From RI-92 sp037384645 (GTDB lineage Bacteria > Pseudomonadota > Gammaproteobacteria > UBA6429 > Thiohalophilaceae): DNA of 64,000 bases. The notes under the pieces are model-generated. The model saw nothing but the letters and a program-made list of their open reading frames with translations. It ran no database searches and was not told where the DNA came from. This document shows positions 51,999 to 60,456 of the stretch, piece after piece. The stretch lies in NCBI GenBank assembly GCA_037384645.1, contig JARRNT010000004.1, positions 1-64,000 on the forward strand. Reading direction: 5' to 3'. Position numbers and translations under genes: made by a program. Each line of letters starts with the position of its first letter. Positions within the stretch are counted from its first letter, which is position 1.

Positions 51999-52207
51999 TG
52001 TCCTGCTTTATCTAAATATTTACCTTCACCAGTTTCTTTGTATTTTCTAATGTTTTCGATTAAGGCGTGCTTTACTAAATGGTGTGGCACCTCTGCAATT
52101 TCGACACTTGTCGGGTCTTCGGTATGGATGAAAGGCCACATAACATTCCTCAGAAAAAACCAGTCTTCTGAATTCAGACCACTACCGTATATATTTTTCT
52201 TATCCAT
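51929..52207 (-). CDS. Small protein of unknown function whose end runs through an attC-like site
   Basis: A 92-aa protein, MDKKNIYGSGLNSEDWFFLR then NVMWPFIHTEDPTSVEIAEV, PHHLVKHALIENIRKYKETG. The last ~24 residues (CLIARKKRGIGPRYRSAVYA) are encoded by the attC-like palindrome E, so the original C-terminus may have been shorter. There is no signal peptide or membrane segment. Family unknown. Upstream, 52208-52458 is AT-rich DNA without a gene. Confidence 0.6.
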   Translation of the reverse strand: MDKKNIYGSGLNSEDWFFLRNVMWPFIHTEDPTSVEIAEVPHHLVKHALIENIRKYKETGEGKYLDKAGQCLIARKKRGIGPRYRSAVYAGR

Positions 52208-52458
52208 TCTTATGCCTAACTATATATATGCTTCATAACTGCGACCTAACACGTGCCATACGGATCCTGGTATATATTTATCTATCAAACTCATTAATTT
52301 ATGGTTAAATAACTTCCTGATTTCACGAGAATCTTATGTCGTAAAATGCAGTCCTGATTTTTTTATCACTGGCTATTCAATTGGTTACAGCTTTTGAAAA
52401 CAACACTATTTATTCTAGTAGACGTTATTGACTTGCGCTGCCAGGCTTGCGTTGAAAC
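52208..52458. other. AT-rich intergenic stretch
   Basis: About 250 bp between the cassette-like gene and the convergent-side LysR gene. It has many TATATA runs and no open frame of note. It likely contains the promoter of the minus-strand cassette series, but no box could be fixed. Confidence 0.4.
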
Positions 52459-53364
52459 TTATTCACCACACCGCTCGCGTACGCAGGCGCTGACTTCGTG
52501 CAGCAGCTCGGCGATGCGGCGCACGCCAGGTCCGGCGGCTTCGCGATCGGCATACATTAAATAAAGTGTCCCGACCTGTTCGCCGCCTTCCTGCAGGGGC
52601 AGTGGCTTGAGCGTGCCTGCATCCAGTTCCTCGCGCACGATCTCCTCGGGGAACCAGGCATAGCCCAGTCCCTGCATCGCGGCACGGATCGCAGTGGAAC
52701 GGTGACTGAAGGTCCAGCGGCGTTCGTTCAGCCAGGTAGTCTTGCGCGTGCGTTGTGTCCCGCTGTCGCGGATGACCAGCTGGCGGTGGGCACTCAGATC
52801 CTCCTGGGTCAGTGGCCGTCCCAGTTGATGCAAAGGGTGATCGGGATGGGCCGCGCAGATTACGCGGACCTGCATCAGCGGATCGCCCAGATAGCCTTCG
52901 GGCACGGCCGTGCCTATGGCGAGATCGACCCGCCCCTGGGTCAACGCCTCGTCGGTACCGCCCATGACCGACTCGTAGATCTCCATGTGAATGTCCGGCT
53001 GTTCTTCACCGAAGATATTGAGGCAGCGAAACAGCAACCAGCCTGGAAACAGGATCTCCACGGCAATATGGATCTCCGACTCCCAGCCGGCAGCGAGCTT
53101 GCGCGCAGCGCGTTCCAGTTGCAGGGCCTCGTCTACCAGGGCCTTGCCCCGCCGATATAACACCTCCCCGGTGTCAGTAAGGACTGACTTGCGGCCCTGG
53201 ATCTCAAACACTTTCGCCCCGATCAGGCGTTCGAGCTGCTGGATGGCATGGGACAGGGTCGACTGGCTTTTGTGGATCTGGCTGGCGGCCTGGGCATAGC
53301 CACCGGCCTCCACCACGGCGACCAGGGCACGCCATTGTTCGAGGCTGATGCGCGGATATTCCAT
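52459..53364 (-). CDS. LysR-family transcriptional regulator
   Basis: A 301-aa LysR regulator. The winged helix is at 1-65 (ISLEQWRALVAVVEAGGYAQ, AASQIHKSQSTLSHAIQQLE). The effector-binding domain covers about 90-295 (SEIHIAVEILFPGWLLFRCL, VDLAIGTAVPEGYLGDPLMQ). It is similar in layout to regulators such as YhaJ. It is divergent from azoR-doxX with 98 bp between starts, the classical arrangement for control of a quinone- or azo-responsive operon. The intergenic DNA has TATCGATTATATCGA, a candidate binding region. Confidence 0.9.
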   Translation of the reverse strand: MEYPRISLEQWRALVAVVEAGGYAQAASQIHKSQSTLSHAIQQLERLIGAKVFEIQGRKSVLTDTGEVLYRRGKALVDEALQLERAARKLAAGWESEIHIAVEILFPGWLLFRCLNIFGEEQPDIHMEIYESVMGGTDEALTQGRVDLAIGTAVPEGYLGDPLMQVRVICAAHPDHPLHQLGRPLTQEDLSAHRQLVIRDSGTQRTRKTTWLNERRWTFSHRSTAIRAAMQGLGYAWFPEEIVREELDAGTLKPLPLQEGGEQVGTLYLMYADREAAGPGVRRIAELLHEVSACVRERCGE

Positions 53365-53462
53365 ATATCGATTATATCGAAAGGTTTACCCGAAAATATG
53401 CGCTTTTTATTCGATGGTTTCAATACTTTAATAGTCCCATCCCGCTAATCAAGGAGAGACCC

Positions 53463-54059
53463 ATGAAAACCATACTGCAACTGAATACCAGCCTGTTCCA
53501 GCACCAGGGCCAGTCATCTCAACTGGGCGAGGCCCTGGTCAACCAGATCCTGGCGCCGGAAGACCGTTTGATCAGCCGGGACCTGGCCGCCGAGCCGGTA
53601 CCGCACCTGACGGCCGAACGCTTTGCCGCGTTCACTACCGCCAAGGCGGATCGCAGCGAAGACCAGCACGCCGCCGTCGCCTACTCCGATGCCCTGATCG
53701 CCGAACTGCGCGCGGCCGACGTCATCGTACTCGGCCTGCCCATGTACAACTTCGGCGTGCCATCCACGCTCAAGGCCTATTTCGATCACGTGGCCCGTGC
53801 CGGCGTCACCTTCCGCTACACCAGCGACGGCCCGAAAGGGCTGCTCACCGGCAAGAAGGCGTATGTGCTCGCGACCCGTGGCGGTAGTTACCAGGGGACT
53901 GCGATGGATACCCAGGAACCCTATGTTCGCCTGTTCCTGAGTTTCATCGGGATCACCGACGTCGAGTTCGTCTACGCCGAGGGCCTGGCCCGTGGTGAAG
54001 CACAACGCACCCAGGCACTGGACGAAGCCAACGCCAACATCGAGAAAGTCGCCGCGTAA
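53463..54059 (+). CDS. azoR: FMN-dependent NADH-azoreductase / NADH:quinone reductase
   Basis: A 198-aa flavodoxin-like protein. It has ILQLNTSLFQHQGQSSQLGE (phosphate-binding of FMN), the conserved LGLPMYNFGVPSTLKAYFDH segment, and VLATRGGSYQGTAMD near 140. It reduces quinones and azo dyes with NAD(P)H in two-electron steps, protecting from electrophilic stress. It is divergent from the LysR gene and 49 bp upstream of doxX, with AAGGAG before the start. Confidence 0.93.
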   Translation: MKTILQLNTSLFQHQGQSSQLGEALVNQILAPEDRLISRDLAAEPVPHLTAERFAAFTTAKADRSEDQHAAVAYSDALIAELRAADVIVLGLPMYNFGVPSTLKAYFDHVARAGVTFRYTSDGPKGLLTGKKAYVLATRGGSYQGTAMDTQEPYVRLFLSFIGITDVEFVYAEGLARGEAQRTQALDEANANIEKVAA

Positions 54060-54108
54060 GTCGTACGGCATCACTCACACAGCACGTTAACCAACAAGGA
54101 GCAACACC

Positions 54109-54552
54109 ATGAACACCTATAGCATCGCAAACAGTCACAACGAGTCCAACGTGGTATCCGGCCATACCCTGATCAATGCCGCCGATCTCGCCGGCCGTCT
54201 CCTGCTGGCGATCATCTTCCTGATTGCCGGGGTTGGCAAGATCACGGCCTATGCCGGCACGGCCGCCTACATGGCTTCCATGGGCGTACCGGGCGCGCTA
54301 CTGCCGCTGGTTATCGTCACCGAACTGGTCGGTGGTATCGCCATCGTGCTGGGTTACCACACACGAGTGGTCGCGTTCTTACTGGCCGGCTTCACCTTGC
54401 TGGCCGGGGCGATCTTCCATCATGATTTTGCCAACCAGATCCAGATGTTGATGTTCCTCAAGGACCTCGCCATCGCCGGTGGTTTCCTGTTGCTGATAGT
54501 CAACGGTGCCGGGGCCTGGAGCCTGGACCAACGCAAGCGTCAGAAATCCTGA
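54109..54552 (+). CDS. DoxX-family membrane protein
   Basis: A 147-aa protein with four membrane segments, matching DoxX/YphA: LAGRLLLAIIFLIAGVGKIT, YMASMGVPGALLPLVIVTEL, VGGIAIVLGYHTRVVAFLLA and FLKDLAIAGGFLLLIVNGAG. The GxGK and E residues of the family are present. Commonly linked with quinone reductases and LysR regulators, as here; a role in quinone or redox stress is inferred. SD CAAGGAGCAACACC precedes the ATG. Confidence 0.9.
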   Translation: MNTYSIANSHNESNVVSGHTLINAADLAGRLLLAIIFLIAGVGKITAYAGTAAYMASMGVPGALLPLVIVTELVGGIAIVLGYHTRVVAFLLAGFTLLAGAIFHHDFANQIQMLMFLKDLAIAGGFLLLIVNGAGAWSLDQRKRQKS

Positions 54553-54591
54553 TCCGCGCAGCACGCCGCCCCACCTGGGGCGGCGTTGTCA

Positions 54592-54954
54592 TTACAGCAT
54601 CATTGTCCCGATACCCAGTCCCAGTAAACCAAACACAAAGATCAGCGCGACCGTCAGGATCACTTGCAGGACGGCAATCACGATCCCCTTGCCGTAACTG
54701 GTGCCAAGCACCAGCATGTAAGCAAAGGCAGACAGCAGGATCGAGACCAGTGGGTTTAATCCCGGATAATTGAATGATAGTTGCGGCAGGAGGATGGCGA
54801 CGGCCTTCTGGATTGCCGCGGCAAAGATCAGTGCCACCACGCACATGAGGATACCGGTGTTTTTTGCCTTGACGTAATCGGCCGCGAACTTGATCGGCCA
54901 GATCAGGATCACCAGGATGATCAGGATAAGCAGTAAATCAATCATGACGGCCAT
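54592..54954 (-). CDS. Small four-helix membrane protein of unknown function
   Basis: A 120-aa very hydrophobic protein: MIDLLLILIILVILIWPIKF, ILMCVVALIFAAAIQKAVAI, NPLVSILLSAFAYMLVLGTS and VLQVILTVALIFVFGLLGLG. Only a few charged residues lie in loops. The start at 54954 follows GAGG by four bases; an ATG three codons later is possible. No family is assigned with confidence. It is convergent with doxX. Confidence 0.7.
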   Translation of the reverse strand: MAVMIDLLLILIILVILIWPIKFAADYVKAKNTGILMCVVALIFAAAIQKAVAILLPQLSFNYPGLNPLVSILLSAFAYMLVLGTSYGKGIVIAVLQVILTVALIFVFGLLGLGIGTMML

Positions 54955-55007
54955 CTTGCCTCGTTGTCAGCACGACATCAACCGTCTCGTGATGACTCAG
55001 CCAGGCG

Positions 55008-55631
55008 TTATTTATACCCCGTGACACACAACGCGGGTTTGCGTATACCCTCGTTGCGCTTGACGCTAATCTGGCTAAAACCGGCCTGTTTGAACATGCG
55101 CTCCAGTTCTTCGGCATTGAAGCGGGTATACGCAGGCCGGTTACGATCGCGAACGGTAACGGCCAGGCAGCCACCACGGCGCAGGACATGATAGAGTTCG
55201 CGCAGGCCGTGCACCGGGTCATCCCAGAAATAGATGCAGTTGATGGACATGGCCTTATCAAAGGTATTGTCGGCGAAGGGCAATTGCATGACCGATCCCA
55301 GCCCCAGCTGAACCCGACCATCTCGCACCGCCCTGTGATTACGTCGTGCCGCCATGTGTAACATATCCCGGGAGTGATCGATGCCGGTCACGTTTATTTC
55401 GGTATCCTGCCGTGCCAGCATTTTAATCCCGTGTCCCGGACCAAAACCCACTTCCAGCACCTGATCCCCGGGTTTGACGGCCAGGCATTGAATGGTCCAG
55501 GCGCAGTCCCGATGATTGTGCCAGGTCATGATATAGCCAAGCAGGCGCCCAATCAGCCCTTGCGGCGCGCCGGCCTGACGCCTTAATTGCCCCAGCAATG
55601 ACAACCCGGTATCAGGCATGTTGCCGACCAT
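55008..55631 (-). CDS. Class I SAM-dependent methyltransferase (UbiE-like)
   Basis: A 207-aa methyltransferase. Motif I is DQVLEVGFGPGHGIKMLA, the acidic loop INVTGIDHSRDMLHMAARRN, and the later motifs are VMQLPFADNTFDKAMSINCI and LRRGGCLAVTV. It resembles UbiE-type and phosphatidylethanolamine methyltransferases; the substrate is unknown. The ATG at 55631 is chosen because AAAGGAG lies nine bases upstream; an in-frame TTG eight codons earlier is less likely. It is divergent from the guanidine operon. Confidence 0.88.
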   Translation of the reverse strand: MVGNMPDTGLSLLGQLRRQAGAPQGLIGRLLGYIMTWHNHRDCAWTIQCLAVKPGDQVLEVGFGPGHGIKMLARQDTEINVTGIDHSRDMLHMAARRNHRAVRDGRVQLGLGSVMQLPFADNTFDKAMSINCIYFWDDPVHGLRELYHVLRRGGCLAVTVRDRNRPAYTRFNAEELERMFKQAGFSQISVKRNEGIRKPALCVTGYK

Positions 55632-56055
55632 CCATGGCGTACTCCTTTGTTGCAATTATCCCGGCGCGAATTGCGCCGATCGCCGTTTACCATGTGCGAG
55701 AGTTAAACCACCTCTCCCACTCCGACACATCATACACAGCTTTATCCATGGCAGCAGCCATCGGGATGCCGCTCACACCCTAAAACAGGCAGACGGACGG
55801 CATCGCAGTGCCCTTGCCAAACATACTTATATATATGTATTCGCATGCTTCAACGCAGACACAAAGTGCTGGGCGCTTGCCTGGAACGCACAATTCACGT
55901 GCAGACAGGGATCCATTTGCACCAATACTGCTCCTGAATAGACTTCATCATCACATAAGTCGCTGATTTTCCAAATGGCATGCTCTGTGCAACATTGAGG
56001 TCGGAGCACAATTCGGAGTCATCGGCACACACTGAGCCGAGTACCAGCGAATAAA

Positions 56056-56170
56056 ATGGATGGCTAGGGTTCCGGCTTTTAGCAAAGCGACTGGACCGAG
56101 AGCCATCGACCTGGCGCATATGGGTGGCCCCCGCGACAGGTTACACGGCGGGATAAAAGCCCGGGAGATT
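56056..56170 (+). ncRNA. Guanidine-I riboswitch (ykkC motif, subtype 1)
   Basis: The conserved aptamer blocks are in order: CTAGGGTTCCG, then CTGGACCGAGAG, then ACACGGCGGGATAAAAGC followed by CCGGGAGAT. ATGGCT/AGCCAT form the closing helix P1. These are the hallmark sequences of the guanidine-I class, which binds guanidinium and turns on downstream genes. It precedes an ABC transporter and guanidine carboxylase genes, the classical context. The rest of 55632-56055 shows no gene. Confidence 0.93.
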
Positions 56171-56237
56171 CAACAGCGTGATGGCCGTTGATTCCTCCTG
56201 TGCATAAAAATTTGCGTGTAGCCTTTTGGGAGTAACC

Positions 56238-57296
56238 ATGATGAAGAAACGCTTCGCACTACTGCTTTTGCTCAGCCTTTCGCTCGTTTCCAACGCCGTT
56301 TTCGCCAAAGATCATTTCAAAGTTGCCTGGTCTATCTATGTTGGCTGGATGCCCTGGGATTACGCTGCCAATGCCGGTATCGTAAAAAAATGGGGTAAGA
56401 AGTACGGTATCGATATCGACGTTGTCCAGATCAATGACTATGTCGAGTCAATCAATCAGTACACCGCTGGTAAATTTGACGGCTGTGCCATGACCAACAT
56501 GGACGCCCTGACCATACCCGCCGCCAGTAATGTCGATTCCACCGCCCTGATTGTCGGTGATTTCTCCAACGGTAATGACGGGATCGTGTTAAAGGGTAAG
56601 GGCAAGAAAACCCTGAAAGATATCAAGGGTCAACGGGTCAACCTGGTTGAGTTCAGCGTATCGCACTACTTGCTGGCGCGTGCCCTGGGCAGCGTAGGCA
56701 TGTCGGAAAAAGACGTAAAGACCGTCAATACCTCGGATGCCGATATCGTAGGTGCATATAAGTCACCGTCTGTCACCGCCGTGGTCACCTGGAATCCCCT
56801 GCTCAACACGATCCTGAAAATGCCGGACAGCCACGAGGTCTTCAACTCCAGCCAGATCCCCGGTGAGATCATTGACCTGATGGTCGTCAACACCAAGACC
56901 CTCAAGCAAAACCCGAAGTTCGGCAAGGCATTGACCGGTGCCTGGTATGAGATCCTCAAACGGATGCAGGGTGAATCCGCCAAAGCCAAAAAGATCCGCA
57001 CGGCGATGGCCAAGGACTCCGGTACCGACCTCAAGGGGTTCGATAAGCAGTTGAAAACCACCGCCATGTTTTACAAGCCTGCGGACGCCGTGAAATTCAC
57101 TGACAGCCCGAAACTCAAGACGACAATGAAATACGTGGCAGAGTTCAGTTTCAAGCACGGTCTGCTGGGTACTGGTGCACCGAATTCCAAATTTATCGGT
57201 ATCCAGACCCCGTCCGGTGTCTACGGTGATCCTAACAACATCAAACTGCGGTTTGACCCGAGCTATATGAAGATGGCAGCCGACGGCAAACTCTAA
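56238..57296 (+). CDS. ABC transporter substrate-binding protein (NitT/TauT-like; guanidine operon)
   Basis: A 352-aa periplasmic binding protein. It has a signal peptide (MMKKRFALLLLLSLSLVSNA, cleavage after VFA). The mature part shows the NMT1/TauT-like pattern: KVAWSIYVGWMPWDYAANAG, FDGCAMTNMDALTIPAASNV and QRVNLVEFSVSHYLLARALG. First gene after the guanidine-I riboswitch; GGGAG lies five bases before the ATG. Homologues beside guanidine/urea carboxylases have been annotated as urea-related, but guanidine or a guanidino compound is the likelier ligand given the riboswitch. Confidence 0.9.
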   Translation: MMKKRFALLLLLSLSLVSNAVFAKDHFKVAWSIYVGWMPWDYAANAGIVKKWGKKYGIDIDVVQINDYVESINQYTAGKFDGCAMTNMDALTIPAASNVDSTALIVGDFSNGNDGIVLKGKGKKTLKDIKGQRVNLVEFSVSHYLLARALGSVGMSEKDVKTVNTSDADIVGAYKSPSVTAVVTWNPLLNTILKMPDSHEVFNSSQIPGEIIDLMVVNTKTLKQNPKFGKALTGAWYEILKRMQGESAKAKKIRTAMAKDSGTDLKGFDKQLKTTAMFYKPADAVKFTDSPKLKTTMKYVAEFSFKHGLLGTGAPNSKFIGIQTPSGVYGDPNNIKLRFDPSYMKMAADGKL

Positions 57297-57394
57297 ACAA
57301 TACGGCCCCCGGCAACGGGGGCCGCATTCCCTGCGGCCTTCATGGTTAACAAAAGTCACCAAGTCATCCGGGAAAAACCTAACTGAGTTTTCGT

Positions 57395-58219
57395 ATGAAG
57401 CGCGTACTCAACATTAAACCCGGCAGGGCCGGCAAGCTCTTTCTGGGTGCACTGCCCTTCCTGCTCACATTGCTCGTGTATCTGTGGATATCGGATGCAC
57501 GCCTGAGTGTTAATCCCCATGAAAAACTGATGCCGGCCTTCAGCAGCTTTGCCCACGCCATTCACACGCTGGCGTTTGAGCCCAGTGTCCGCACCGGTCA
57601 ATACCTGTTCTGGGCGGATACCCTTGCCAGCCTGAAACGCCTGTTTACCGGTGTCGGCTTTGCCGCGCTGATTGGCCTGATTTTTGGTTTGCTCAATGGC
57701 GCCATTCCGCTGATGCGCGCCAACCTTTCACCCTATATCACGGTGTTATCGCTGGTCCCACCCATGGCGATTCTGCCTATCCTGTTTATCGTGTTCGGGC
57801 TCGATGAACTATCCAAGGTCATGTTGATCATCATCGGTATCACGCCCTTCCTGATTCGTGATTTGACGGCCAAAACCCTGGAACTTCCGAGCGAACAATT
57901 GATCAAGGCACAAACCCTCGGCGCCTCCACCTGGCAGGTCATCGTCCGGGTGTTGTTGCCTCAAATCATGCCGCGCCTGATAGAAGGCGTACGCCTGTCA
58001 CTGGGCTCAGCCTGGCTGTTCCTGATCGCGGCCGAGGCAATCGCGGCACAGGATGGCCTGGGTTACCGCATCTTCCTGGTCCGCCGTTACCTGGCCATGG
58101 ATATTATCCTGCCCTACGTGGTCTGGATTACCCTGCTGGCCTTTGTTACCGACTGGATCCTGCGCAAGATTTCACTCTGGTGGTTCCCCTGGTTCCATGC
58201 ACAAAGCCGGGAAAACTGA
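57395..58219 (+). CDS. ABC transporter permease (NitT/TauT-like; guanidine operon)
   Basis: A 274-aa membrane protein with six predicted helices. The EAA loop is seen as AQTLGASTWQVIVRVLLPQIMPRLIEGVRL. The N-terminal region LFLGALPFLLTLLVYLWISD is a first helix. It forms the channel with the preceding binding protein and the following ATPase. A 98-bp gap with a GGCCCCCGGCAACGGGGGCC-like hairpin separates it from the binding-protein gene, a usual place for mRNA stabilisation. Its stop overlaps the ATPase start (TGATG). Confidence 0.92.
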   Translation: MKRVLNIKPGRAGKLFLGALPFLLTLLVYLWISDARLSVNPHEKLMPAFSSFAHAIHTLAFEPSVRTGQYLFWADTLASLKRLFTGVGFAALIGLIFGLLNGAIPLMRANLSPYITVLSLVPPMAILPILFIVFGLDELSKVMLIIIGITPFLIRDLTAKTLELPSEQLIKAQTLGASTWQVIVRVLLPQIMPRLIEGVRLSLGSAWLFLIAAEAIAAQDGLGYRIFLVRRYLAMDIILPYVVWITLLAFVTDWILRKISLWWFPWFHAQSREN

Positions 58220-58998
58220 TGGCCTTTATCGACATCGACAACGTCTGGAAGATTTACGGCGACAACGTGGTACTTGAACGGGTCAATGCCCGGGTCAACG
58301 AAGGCGAATTCATTACCATCGTGGGCACCTCGGGTTGTGGCAAGACAACATTTTTGAAAATGTTGCTGGGTACCGAATTCCCGGGTCGTGGCGAAATTCG
58401 TCTGAATGGGACCCCGATCCCGCAGGAACCCGATCCAAATCGCGGCATCGTCTTTCAAAAGTATTCGGTATTCCCGCACCTCTCGGCCCTGCACAACGTG
58501 ATCCTGTCACGGGAATTCGAAGGCTCGCGCCTGCTGGGTAAACTCTGTGGTCAGTCTCGCCGGGAGGCCAGACAGCAGGCCTATGACATGCTCGCGCTGG
58601 TCGGACTCGAGCACGCGGCGGACAAGTATCCGCACGAACTTTCCGGCGGCATGCAGCAACGCCTGGCCATCGCCCAGGCATTAATGAAACAACCAAAAAT
58701 TCTTTTGCTCGATGAACCCTTTGGTGCACTCGACCCGGGAATACGAGCAGACATGCACCAGTTGATCCTGGATATCTGGAAAAAGACCGGCGTCACGATC
58801 TTCATGATCACCCATGATCTAAAGGAAGGTTTTTACCTGGGAACACGACTCTGGGTATTCGACAAGGTCCGCCATGACCCGCAGGCACCCAATGCCTACG
58901 GCGCCACTATCACCTATGACATCCCTGTTGGTCACACCGATCGTGAAACCCTGGACGAGATTAAAACCTCCATCAAACCACAAACATCGCTTGCCTAG
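58219..58998 (+). CDS. ABC transporter ATPase (NitT/TauT-like; guanidine operon)
   Basis: A 259-aa ATPase. Walker A is GTSGCGKTT, the Q loop GIVFQKYSVFPHL, the signature ELSGGMQQRLAIAQAL, Walker B ILLLDEPFGALDP, and the switch His is in FMITHDLKEGFYL. All ATPase elements are intact. The ATG at 58219 shares bases with the permease stop; the open frame extends 13 codons upstream only in the permease's shadow. The C-terminal tail after the switch is short and polar. Confidence 0.93.
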   Translation: MAFIDIDNVWKIYGDNVVLERVNARVNEGEFITIVGTSGCGKTTFLKMLLGTEFPGRGEIRLNGTPIPQEPDPNRGIVFQKYSVFPHLSALHNVILSREFEGSRLLGKLCGQSRREARQQAYDMLALVGLEHAADKYPHELSGGMQQRLAIAQALMKQPKILLLDEPFGALDPGIRADMHQLILDIWKKTGVTIFMITHDLKEGFYLGTRLWVFDKVRHDPQAPNAYGATITYDIPVGHTDRETLDEIKTSIKPQTSLA

Positions 58999-59010
58999 GA
59001 GCACAAGCCC

Positions 59011-59751
59011 ATGACTGATGACACATTATTATATAGCGACCGACTGGCCCCCGCCTGTCACTGGTCATTACGCATGCGCCGCGGTACTACGCTGCGCCTG
59101 ATCGATATTGACGGTGGTGCGAATGTCGGCATGTTGTTTTATAACCCGGAAAACCTGCTCGAACGCTACAATGCACCGGATACCCTGAAGTGCCAGCATA
59201 CCTTCAAGCTCACCACCGGCAATTGCCTGTATTCGGACATGGGACGCATTTTCTGTTCTATCATCGACGACAGTGTCGGCTGGCACGAAACCGTTTGCGG
59301 GAATACCACTAAAAGCATCGTGGCTGACAAATGGGGCGAGCGTGGTTATCAGGAATACCGTAACGACTGGCAGCAGAACGGTTACACCAGTTTCCTGGTG
59401 GAACTGGCCAAGTACGGCCTCGGTAAACGGGACATGGCCGCCAATGTGAATTTCTTCAGCAAGGTAGAGGTCAATGATGATGGCAACCTGCAGTACGTCG
59501 AGGACAACGCTCAAGCTGGCGATTACGTCGAACTGCGCTTTGAAATGGATACCCTGGTCCTCCTGCATACCTGTCCGCATCCCCTGAATCCGGCCAGTGA
59601 GTACCCACGCAAGCCGGTGAAATATGAAATCCACCAGGCCCATGCTGTCAGTGAGGACGACGCCTGCCTGACCTCACGCGAGGAAAACCGACGCGGATTT
59701 GCCAATAACCATATCTATCACCTCGGACAGGGAGGCTGCCAGCATGATTAA
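59011..59751 (+). CDS. DUF1989 protein, carboxyguanidine deiminase subunit (UAAP1-type)
   Basis: A 246-aa DUF1989 protein, formerly called urea carboxylase-associated protein. Family stretches are RMRRGTTLRLIDIDGGANVG, MLFYNPENLLERYNAPDTLK, and GKRDMAANVNFFSKVEVNDD. In studied guanidine operons a pair of such proteins forms a hydrolase converting carboxyguanidine to allophanate. Cys and His residues for a metal are present (DTLKCQHTFKL, HTCPHPLNP). It overlaps the next gene by eight bases. The role is from family knowledge plus operon context; I cannot tell the two subunits' specific tasks. Confidence 0.88.
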   Translation: MTDDTLLYSDRLAPACHWSLRMRRGTTLRLIDIDGGANVGMLFYNPENLLERYNAPDTLKCQHTFKLTTGNCLYSDMGRIFCSIIDDSVGWHETVCGNTTKSIVADKWGERGYQEYRNDWQQNGYTSFLVELAKYGLGKRDMAANVNFFSKVEVNDDGNLQYVEDNAQAGDYVELRFEMDTLVLLHTCPHPLNPASEYPRKPVKYEIHQAHAVSEDDACLTSREENRRGFANNHIYHLGQGGCQHD

Positions 59752-60385
59752 GGACAGTGTCTTGCTGCCGGAACAGGCAGCATTCCGCGAAGTCGTGCCA
59801 GCGGGTGATTACTTCATGCGCGTGGTGAAGGCCGGTGAAACCGTGCGCATCCTTGACCTTGAAGGCAATCAGGCTGCTGACACCCTGTTTTACAACGCCA
59901 ATGATCCTGCCGAGCGTTACAGTGCCATGGATACCATTCGCGAACAGGGAAACGTCTACCTGACGACCGGAACCAAGCTCATATCCAATGAAGGCAATGT
60001 CATGCTGGAAATCGTTGCCGACACCTGTGGCCGTCACGACACCCTGGGGGGTGCCTGTGCCAGCGAGAGCAATACCGTCCGGTATGCCCTGGAGAAAAAA
60101 TGCATGCACGCCTGTCGCGATAGCTGGATGCTGGCAGTCGCCGAAAATGAAGAATTTGGCATGAGCAAACGCGATATTACCCATAACATCAATTTCTTTA
60201 TGAACGTGCCGGTCACCGCCGACGGTGGTCTCACCTTCGAAGACGGTATCTCGGCGCCGGGTAAATACGTCGAACTGCGCGCGGCCATGGATGTCATTGT
60301 CCTGATCTCCAATTGCCCGCAATTGAACAACCCATGTAATGGTTACAATCCGACGCCGATTGAAGTACTGATATGGGATAAATAA
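59744..60385 (+). CDS. DUF1989 protein, carboxyguanidine deiminase subunit (UAAP2-type)
   Basis: A 213-aa DUF1989 protein, paralogous to its upstream neighbour. It has DYFMRVVKAGETVRILDLEG, NQAADTLFYNANDPAERYSA, MSKRDITHNINFFMNVPVTA and a C-terminal NCPQLNNPCNGYNPTPIEV with conserved Cys residues. The ATG at 59744 is preceded by GGGAGG and lies inside the previous gene, so translation is coupled, as expected for partners of a heteromer. The in-frame GTG/ATG at 59699 is ignored because it lies deep in the neighbour. Confidence 0.9.
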   Translation: MIKDSVLLPEQAAFREVVPAGDYFMRVVKAGETVRILDLEGNQAADTLFYNANDPAERYSAMDTIREQGNVYLTTGTKLISNEGNVMLEIVADTCGRHDTLGGACASESNTVRYALEKKCMHACRDSWMLAVAENEEFGMSKRDITHNINFFMNVPVTADGGLTFEDGISAPGKYVELRAAMDVIVLISNCPQLNNPCNGYNPTPIEVLIWDK

Positions 60386-60456
60386 TATTTACCGGGACGA
60401 CCCGGTAATCAGTGATGACGGCGGGACGACCCGCCCACAGCAAAAACACAATTGCC

